A stretch of 64,000 nt of DNA from Acorus gramineus. Lineage: Eukaryota; Streptophyta; Magnoliopsida; Acorales; Acoraceae. The stretch lies in assembly GCA_030737835.1 (NCBI GenBank), contig CM060855.1:18488378-18552377 (forward strand). The letters run 5' to 3'. A model generated the notes under the pieces. That model worked only from the letters and a program-made list of their open reading frames with translations. It was not told the origin of the DNA and searched no databases. Of the stretch, positions 56,265-64,000 are shown piece by piece. Each line of letters begins with the position of its first letter. Position 1 is the first letter of the stretch. The position numbers and the translations under genes are program-made.

Positions 56265-58838
56265 GAGGCCTTTGAAAAGCCTACTGAACCATTGATACTG
56301 AACATCTTCTGCACCCCCATTCAAACAGGTGAAATTCTGAATTCTTGGTGTATCTTTTATAATATCTGCATAAATGCATAAAACATCTTATGTGCACAAT
56401 CTGTCATTTCGCCTCGAACATATGTTTATTGCAGGCAGAAAATGTTGTGTTCAAGTTTATATCAGCCAGAACAAGCATAGTGGCTACGTGCAGCTTACAC
56501 TGAATTGGATAATATAGAGTAGAACCGATTGTCTGGTACACTCCCAAAGCTTTACACTCTTTCACCTCTTGTTCTATCAAGTTCAATGGAACCTTGTAAG
56601 CTAAGATTATAGTTTCACTTGGAATCTTATTCGATAACATATATTCATCTAAAGGAATTTTTTGTTAGATGAGTGTTTTTTTTTTAATTTTATTTTTCCT
56701 GGTTATATCTAATCTTATAGCAAGAGTAAGAGTCGAATCTAGGATTGAGATAATCTTGCCAACTTGTCAAGCGAATGATTTGATTTATGTCTAATGGTAT
56801 TGTTCATCATGGTTCAAAAAGAACAGATCATCATGATAACAGAGAAGGAAGTGCTAGAATTCAGGCAAAATGAATGTATATACACTCAGACCATTTTGCA
56901 GCTTCGTTTGCAGCCCAAAAGAGGTCGTCCCCCAGCCGCCTATATGCTCCGTCATTAGTGTATATATTATGATAATACAGTATATACTCCACTAGGTAAT
57001 ATATACATTTTTTTTTCATTTTTTCAAAAAGAAAGAAAACATGTTAGTTTTATCTAAGTATATACATCGTTTTTTATAACAGCACGTACTTCATGGGTGA
57101 ATATATTTTTTTTAAAAATAAATACGGTGAAGGTTACGGATGGGATTGCACATAAAGCTGGACATATCATTTTGTATACACATATATATTTTGGGTTACA
57201 AAATGAAATGAAATGTGAACCTATGTCTGAGGTGAGTAGTGGCCTAGTAAACAGAGTTTTTCAAGAAATATTTCAAATTACAGCATTAGTGTCATTACAC
57301 AGGTGAAACCTAAATTTTTCCAATTTCAACTCATCCATTCAATGAAATATGTGATTTTGTTATTGTGTAACTGAAGCATTTGTTTTTTAAAAAACATATT
57401 TTTTTAAAAAAATTAAAATAAATTTTATAATGAAACAAATTTTTATATAACATTTTAGAAACATGTTGATTATTTTTTATATCTAAAAAGTAAAAGTCGA
57501 CCTAAATATGTTTTCAAATGACTCTTACAGTTTAATAGTGAATAATTTTATGAGTTACAACTTAAATAAAAATGTGATAATATGAAAGAGAAGAGAATGG
57601 TGATTGATACACTTTTTATTAATACATTATGTTGGTATTCCCAACATTTTTATTACAAAGTGGTATTAGAATACCATTTCGACTTTTACCATAATTATAT
57701 CAATTACTGCACCACCTTGGAAAAACAAGGTGAGGCAACTCTGTCAACAAATATCATGTAATGAATTTATGTCTGAAAGCTTTCCACTTGCACTAATTCA
57801 GCTTTAATCAAAAGCAACTGAAGGAATTGATCCATTTGGCTTGAATTACCAAAAAGTGAAAAATACTTGATCCATTAGTACCCCAAAAACCAAAAAAAAA
57901 AAAAAAAAAAAAAGTTAAAACTTGGTGGCGTTTGGAATTTAAAAACATTGTTTCCACAGCTTTTCAAACTTAAAAAAAAAATAACATTGTAAATACAGGA
58001 AACGTAAAAAATGTCACGTTTAAGTGACACGCAACCACCACTGTAACCCTAATTACAGTCCATTCTATTTTTCTTTTTTTAAAAAAAACATGCACTCATC
58101 ATTTGAAGTACATGCTCTTATATGAAATACAGTATATATTGAGATACATTAATATTTTTATTATTATTATGAAAAAATGAAAAAAAAAAATTGAATCATA
58201 CATTATGATATAATCTCAAAATAGTGTAGTATATACTATATTATCATAGTGTATGAGACTGCAAAACAAGCTGCAAAATAAACTACATATATCAACGCTC
58301 TTAAGAAAAATAGTTTGGATCCATGTTAGACATTGGAACCATAGAATCCGCCTAAATGCGAATTTAAACGGTGCCTTAATCATTCTTGCAACAACTTCTA
58401 TAGAACACATCTAAATTTGTATACTTATATAATAAATAAAAAATACATTGAAAAAAAAAAAAAAAGTATATACTCAAAAGAATACTTTCTTACATTTTCC
58501 TAGCGATGTATATACTTATACTCTGTTAGATATTTTATAGACTAGTTTAGGATGACTCCAAAAGTGCATCAGCACCCAAATAAATCCATATTTGAATTCT
58601 AATCTGTGGCCTGTGGGTATTGCTTTCAAAGTACACATTCTTCAGAAATAGCAATCTCCACTGTTTGAATCAACCTCTCAATTCTCTCTCTCTCTCTCTC
58701 TATATATATTAATCAACAACCCATCTGCTCCAAGGACAGTATTATCAGTGCCCTCTGGAACATGAACAATGATATATTCACCATGAATTGTAAGAATGGA
58801 AAAGAAAAAAGAAAAACTGTACTTGTACAAAACAAAGA
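56265..58838. other. Convergent intergenic region between ndhO and the SNM1/Apollo-like gene
   Basis: Both genes end here and no further gene was found. It contains dispersed-repeat fragments (56880-57200 and 58190-58300, with GTGTATATATTATGATAATA-like and TGCAGC..GTTTGCAGCC motifs), an A-run at 57893-57914, and (CT)n followed by (TA)n at 58685-58711. Confidence 0.5.
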
Positions 58839-61800
58839 CTATTGCGGATCGAAACAATAAGAGTGAGTATAACCTGATGCCGAGCTGGCCTTAACTCGTT
58901 TACAGGAACTCGCAAGACTGACCAGAGAGGGAAGAGGCTGTGGCACAGGAACATTCATCGATCGATACCACCTCCTCAAACTCGAATTATAACTCTTTGA
59001 AGATCCCATGAACGTACTATCATCCTTCTCCGTTTCATATTCCTTACATTCGCTTGATTCTTTAGGTTGCAACTGAGCAACCTCATCCTCTCGCAGTGAG
59101 GATAATGGTTCTTTTTCATATGTTGCCCCTGGCAAAGGATTAACTTTGACAGCCACTTCTCTCTTCTCTTCATTCAATATACTAAAAGCTTGAACACCAA
59201 GTCTTGCCTTTCCAAATAAAGTGATTGAGCCTTTCTTGGATGGAGGAGATAGGTTCAAGCGCGCTTCTGAAATGTTCACAGACACATCTCTTACTTCCAA
59301 TTCTCTGCATTCGGAAGGGGTATCAAAACGAGTCTCCAAAACAGCTGAGATTGCAGATGTTCGTGGTGAAGTAGATCTTTCGATATCGATGTCGAGTAGC
59401 TTCCAAACACAAGCATCCGCACTCAGTTTAGACAGGGAGCAATGTTTCCTCACATAATCAAGGTCCATGGCTCTACAGGGTGGAGTCGTTGAAACAACCC
59501 ATTTTGGCTGGAGAAGCTGCAACGCCCACTCCAACTCTTCTCTTGATGAATGCATGGAATAACAGACATGCCAAACACCAAACTGGTCTCGTTGTGCTTC
59601 TGTGTATTTCAGCTTTTTTGGTCTCTCGGCTTGCACTTGTTCTTCCAAGGCGTACCACTGTGAGGAAGGGCGAATGAAGAGGGGCTCTGGTTCGATATTT
59701 AAACGTGCCTCTGCAAGTTTTATACTCGCTTTCTCATATAGCTTCGGAAAACCTTCAAAGAGCTGCACCAAGGAAAACAAAAGCTTAAGTTATCTCTGGT
59801 TTATGACACAAATGTCATCATATAATACATTATCTTTAACTCCTACCTGGAAACGAGAGGCTGGATCCTGCGTTATAATATTTGGAGCGATGAGCGTGAG
59901 AGCTTGAAAGAACCCTGCGTGCTTCATCTGATCAATGTATATTTTGGATCCAAATGTTTTTGACACTTCAACAAGAATCTCTTCCTGGCCAAGAAGATCG
60001 CATGCTAGATAAATGACAGGGGCATTTGGATGCTTCCATATGCAATTGATAACCTGCATCTCACATTTCATAAAAAAAAAAAGATTTGCATTGCCAAAGT
60101 TAGCAACACGTATAGCTACATATATATTATATATTTGCATGCATATATCTCTGTGTGTGTGTGTGTGTAACTTTTGACATAGTGATGCATAAGACAGTGA
60201 TTTTGAATGCTCTACTGCACCTGTTCGATGGCTGAATGTTTGCTTGGGATCTTAAGAGAGTGTCTGCCAAATGTGCAATCAAGGAAAACATAATCAAGAC
60301 AACTATTGGTTTCTCTTCCTTTCTTGGGTATGTACTTGGGGGGCAGTTTTTGCAGACATTCTGGGGTGAGCCTACAATCTCCGGTGTGCAATATATTTCC
60401 AAAATCCCCTTCAAACAAGAACATGACAGCTCCTGGATAACAGAAAATAAAAAAAAATGACCCAACTATTAACTCTAATGATTGCACAACCAGATAAGCA
60501 ATCACATGTTCACTCAAAATTAAACAAGACATTTCTCAACCACTAAAGCCTTAAAAACTTGACTATATTGCCATCAAGTTTATCTAACTACTGATATACA
60601 GTGGGAGCTAACAACCTAATCAATCATGTAAATATTCACTCAAAATCAAACATGACAAGGTTTCCCAACCACTAAGGCATGAACAGCTTGCCCATGGCTT
60701 GTCATCATGTTGACCCAACCATTCATATGTTGTTATGCTTTAAAGCATGAATCAGTTGATTATAGGGTACATAATGAATTTTTATTTCTAATCCATCAGC
60801 TTGGTAGACTGTAATCCAATATACATGACAAGCCTTTCTATTTCTTTGAATAAGATTATGTACAATTCAACAAGACGGTGGTAGCCCAAATGAACAAATA
60901 TGATATTAAAAATCTCATTATAGATATCTGAATGACAAGCACTTCCAGACTTCCATCCAAATAACTCTCTTTCAAGTAGATTCATTTTTTAAATGTTATG
61001 TCTACAATGTTTTTATGACCTCTGAAGGCAACCCGTGCTTAGCCAGTCAGAGACACATTTTTTCTCCACCAACTGAATGAATCTCTAAATTCTGAATGAA
61101 AATGTTAAAAGTAAAGTGTGGTGTGATATGGAAGCCTATGAATAACTATGTGACCACTTTCAGTAATCCGGTGAAAGCATTATTCCCAATATTGCTCGAG
61201 GACTCTAAAAGTGGAAGGACCCAGCTGAAATCAATTTAAATTTCTGAAGTTATTATTTTTTAGTCTGCCTTGTGGGACATAAATCATAAACTGTTTGATT
61301 CTATATTATTATGATACCATTATTTATGGTACTCCAACATAAGACCTATTATAAACTATTTAGTGGAAAGGGGAAGTCTCAAACTTTGGGAAAAAATAGC
61401 AACTTACTTCATGACATCACTATGGAGCTCACCCAGTTAGATAAAATAGGATGTTCTAATTCTTTGAGTAGCATATTAGTATGGTTATTTAGTTTGTCTA
61501 GCTTTTGGGCAAAAAATGTACCGAAGCTGCAGAAATTATCATAATGAAACGTCAAGTAACAGAGGCATCTACATCCTCTACAATTTATCATAATGATACA
61601 TCTGTTTCCTTCATCCAGGTGGTCATTTTAAGAGTTTGTTCATCCCTACATCCTCTATAATTTATTTTAATAATATCAATCAACTGTGTTACCTTTTGCA
61701 AAAGCAAGAGTACCGCCAATGTCCACTGACTTTGATGGTACAACAAAAGCACCTCGACCATAAAAAAAATTGATCGAAATATATGATTGATATGACCAAC

Positions 61801-63264
61801 TTGGTCAGCAGTAGATAAACGTCGCATAAAATGCAGCACTTAATCTAGTCAACCCAAATCACAGCATCAGATGGGTCGCACAAAATGTAGCACTTAATCT
61901 AGTCAACCCGAATCACAGTATCAGATGGCTGTTCATAACCAGACTGATGAATGACTTGACACAGTGGGCCATGGAACATGCTTTCATTTTGCCTGTATTT
62001 TATGACACATACAGCCCCTCTTACCAAGCATTTTCACTGATTTAAAACACTATAACTAGATAATGCTCCAGTGCGAGGAAGCCTGAATGAAAAAAGGCAT
62101 AAAACATAAAATTTATTACAAAGTGAACCTATAAAACCCAAAAATCAATTAAATAGCTTCACACACATTCAACAACAAATAAAAAACCAATTCAATTCAC
62201 AATACCAACTTAAAAAAATAATGAGGAACACAAAACCATCAGTGGTTTGCATCAAAAGCAGAGAAGGACCCAAAAATTATCACACAAAGAGCCTAATAAA
62301 CATTCCCAAAATCAAAAAAATCAAGTCCATGCATCCAAAAAAATACAGAACAACCCAATTCACTCAATACCAACTTAATTTTTTTTTTCTATAAAGCACA
62401 AAATCTGCCCCAAAAAATCCAAATTCATATAAAAGAGCCTATCAACAAACATTCCAAAAAATCAAACAAAAATGTCACACATTCTATTAAAATTCAAAAC
62501 AACAAATCACAAAAGAAACTAAACCCCAACACAAGTACCTCTCAATTCATACAATACCACCTAAAACAAATTAAAAAGGGGCATTGTTACACTAAGTCCT
62601 CATTATAGTCCAAAATACAATCTTATATGCATCGTTGAAAACCCAATAAAACATTGTTAATTTTTTTTTACATTTATAAAAAATGATCCATTAAATTCGA
62701 AATGGAGTGATATAAACTTTTTATCAAAGCATATACATCATTAGATGATATTTAATATTAAAAAAAAAAAAAATGTGGTCTGCGTTTTGAACTGTAAAAA
62801 TAACCGAGTCTAACATTTTCCATTAAAAAACAACAAAAATCACAAAAAAAAAAACCCTCACCTGGGCAGTGATTCGCATCGAAAGCCAAGACCGAAAAAT
62901 CCCCATCTGGGTCATCCACAATGATCCTCTCCCCCACTTCAATCTCCACAAAAACCAATCTTTCAACCTAAAATCATAATAAAAAAACAGATACCCAATC
63001 AAAAAGCAAGCCCAACCACCCGAAAAAGGGGGAGGAATCAAATCAAGAGATTCGGAGACCCACATGGTGGTGGTGGTGGTGGTGGTGGAGGAGGAGGAGG
63101 TTCTTGGTGAGGTTGGTGCAGTAGATGGGGTTGGTGGGTCCGATGGAGAGGTTGTGTGTGTGGTCTCTGTGGGCGTGCGTGAGGAAGTGGTGGCGCTTCG
63201 ACTGTGAAGATGGGGTCCATGTGTCCACCGAGAATGGCAACCCTCTTGGCATCTCTATCGGCAT
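58839..63264 (-). CDS. DNA-repair metallo-beta-lactamase nuclease, SNM1B/Apollo-like (5 exons)
   Basis: Exons are 63264-63064, 62967-62862, 60432-60221, 60053-59847 and 59762-58839. The phases close to 549 aa. The MBL core has H30-A-H32-R-D34-H35 (THAHRDH), DANHCPG (97-103) and HTGDCR (118-123). The beta-CASP/DRMBL part has FLDCTFG (D154), ACDLLGQEE, and YSMHSSREEL (H313), followed by PKWVVSTTP. The start MPIEMPRGLPF and overall order match Arabidopsis At1g27410-type proteins. These are 5'-to-3' exonuclease-family enzymes for interstrand-crosslink and end repair in the nucleus. The C-terminal ~200 residues are poorly conserved. Unusual: a run of eight histidines (60-67), encoded by a CAC repeat, sits exactly at the exon 1 donor where homologues have ordinary sequence. 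The 5' leader carries two (CT)n tracts. Confidence 0.95.
62578..62773 (+). repeat. Dispersed repeat in nuclease intron 2
   Basis: It begins GGGCATTGTTACACTAAGTC and ends in an A-run after ATCATTAGATGATATTTAAT. The element at 10111-10345 has the same order, with matching head and tail. It lies at the 5' end of the 2.4-kb intron 60433-62861. Confidence 0.55.
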
Positions 63265-63484
63265 CTTTTGAGAGAGAGAGAGAGAGAGAGAGATTTTGTT
63301 TTCCAAAAAAAGTTAAAAAGGGAGAGTTTTGGTTCGATTTTTGAGAGAGAGAGAGAGAGAGATTTGATTTGATTTTGAAAAAGAGGGAGGGTTTAATTTG
63401 GATTCGATTTTTCCCTCCGCATTTTCTTTTAGTTATTCTGAATAAATAACTCTTTACAGCCAATTTTTTTCAGTTTTAATTTTA
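63265..63484 (-). promoter_or_regulatory. 5' leader/promoter of SNM1/Apollo-like gene with two (CT)n tracts
   Basis: Reading on the coding (minus) strand, two CT dinucleotide tracts lie upstream of the ATG (63270-63292 and 63342-63361 as GA on plus). CT/GA tracts in plant leaders are known binding sites for BPC/GAGA-type factors. The functional role here is inferred. Confidence 0.45.
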
Positions 63485-63754
63485 GGTCCGGTTTGAATCT
63501 TTGTTTTCGTTCTCAAACACATGTTTAAACACATTTTCAGCGTTTAACTTTTTAAAATACTATGTTATTTTTTTAAACTCCTCTGCATTTAGATAGATTC
63601 TGCGTTTGAAAAGTAAAAACATTTTCAAAACTTTTAAACCACCATTTTTTCTTTTTATGTCAAAAAATTTTACAGTTGAAAATCTAAAAATATAATGTTA
63701 TTCAAAAGCGGAGTTTGAAACACAAGATTCTAAGAATCTTATTCAAACAAGCCT
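63485..63754. mobile_element. Tourist-like MITE remnant
   Basis: Left end GGTCCGGTTTGAATC; right end in reverse AAGGCTTGTTTGAATAAG. TTA precedes the left end and TCA-like sequence follows the right, so the duplication is imperfect. Internal ends carry TTCAAAC and GAATCTTA, similar to the MITE at 6934-7164. Confidence 0.6.
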
Positions 63755-64000
63755 TCAGTGCCAATATGATTCAATTATTTTTTTTAACACTTGAATTAAC
63801 CAATTCAACAATAAAATGAACTAAACATCCTGATATCTCCAACAACTAAACACACACACACTCACAAAACACCCAGAAATCTGTACAGAAACATTGATAA
63901 AACTGTTATCACATCCTTTACAATGATCTAAAGAAGAAAAAAAAAAAAAACACTGTTATACAAAAACAGGCCACCCCCAGATCCAAAGTAAACACACTAT
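63755..64000. other. Intergenic end of window
   Basis: AT-rich sequence with a 14-base A run near 63938-63951. No gene seen. Confidence 0.4.

Overview
The window is nuclear DNA from a flowering plant. It is AT-rich, its genes carry spliced introns with GT..AG borders, and it encodes a chloroplast-targeted NDH subunit. Plant-type transposable elements (Tourist-like MITEs, hAT, long-TIR MULE, LINE, tRNA-derived SINE-like units) fill most of the space between genes. I cannot name the species. Seven intact protein-coding loci were assembled by hand. In every multi-exon model the splice phases close exactly, which is strong internal support.

Layout. 0.8-6.4 kb, minus: a membrane-anchored GH28 polygalacturonase-like protein in 5 exons. 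8.7-18.0 kb: a tandem duplication of a single-exon multi-pass membrane protein gene (10633-11604 and 17045-18010, both plus). The upstream sequence of both copies is recognisably duplicated, and the second copy has since taken up a nested hAT pair and a MITE. 20.9-26.4 kb, minus: the gamma-secretase subunit PEN-2 in 2 exons, with a 5-kb intron that holds three independent tandem duplications, one of them 2 x 1001 bp. 27.5-38.3 kb, minus: a GONST1/2-type Golgi GDP-sugar transporter in 10 exons, whose first coding exon is only 11 nt. 38.3-52.1 kb: a transposon-rich block. It contains two small TIR elements with perfect 9-bp target-site duplications, an inverted MITE pair, a complete 7.3-kb MULE (43487-50773) and a 5'-truncated LINE. 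52.2-56.3 kb, plus: chloroplast NdhO in 6 exons. 58.8-63.3 kb, minus: an SNM1/Apollo-type DNA-repair metallo-beta-lactamase nuclease in 5 exons, with an unusual poly-histidine tract. NdhO and the nuclease converge.

The host genes are unrelated housekeeping functions: cell-wall pectin, membrane proteins, intramembrane proteolysis, Golgi sugar supply, photosynthetic electron flow and DNA repair. They do not form a pathway. The most distinctive unit is the 7.3-kb MULE. It has about 1-kb terminal inverted repeats and two inward-facing genes, a decayed FAR1-like transposase and a GRF-zinc-finger membrane protein gene. Each arm carries the same 5' splice donor, so both genes appear to take their leader exon and promoter from the TIR. 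No CRISPR, operon, rRNA or convincing intact tRNA was seen, as expected for plant nuclear DNA.
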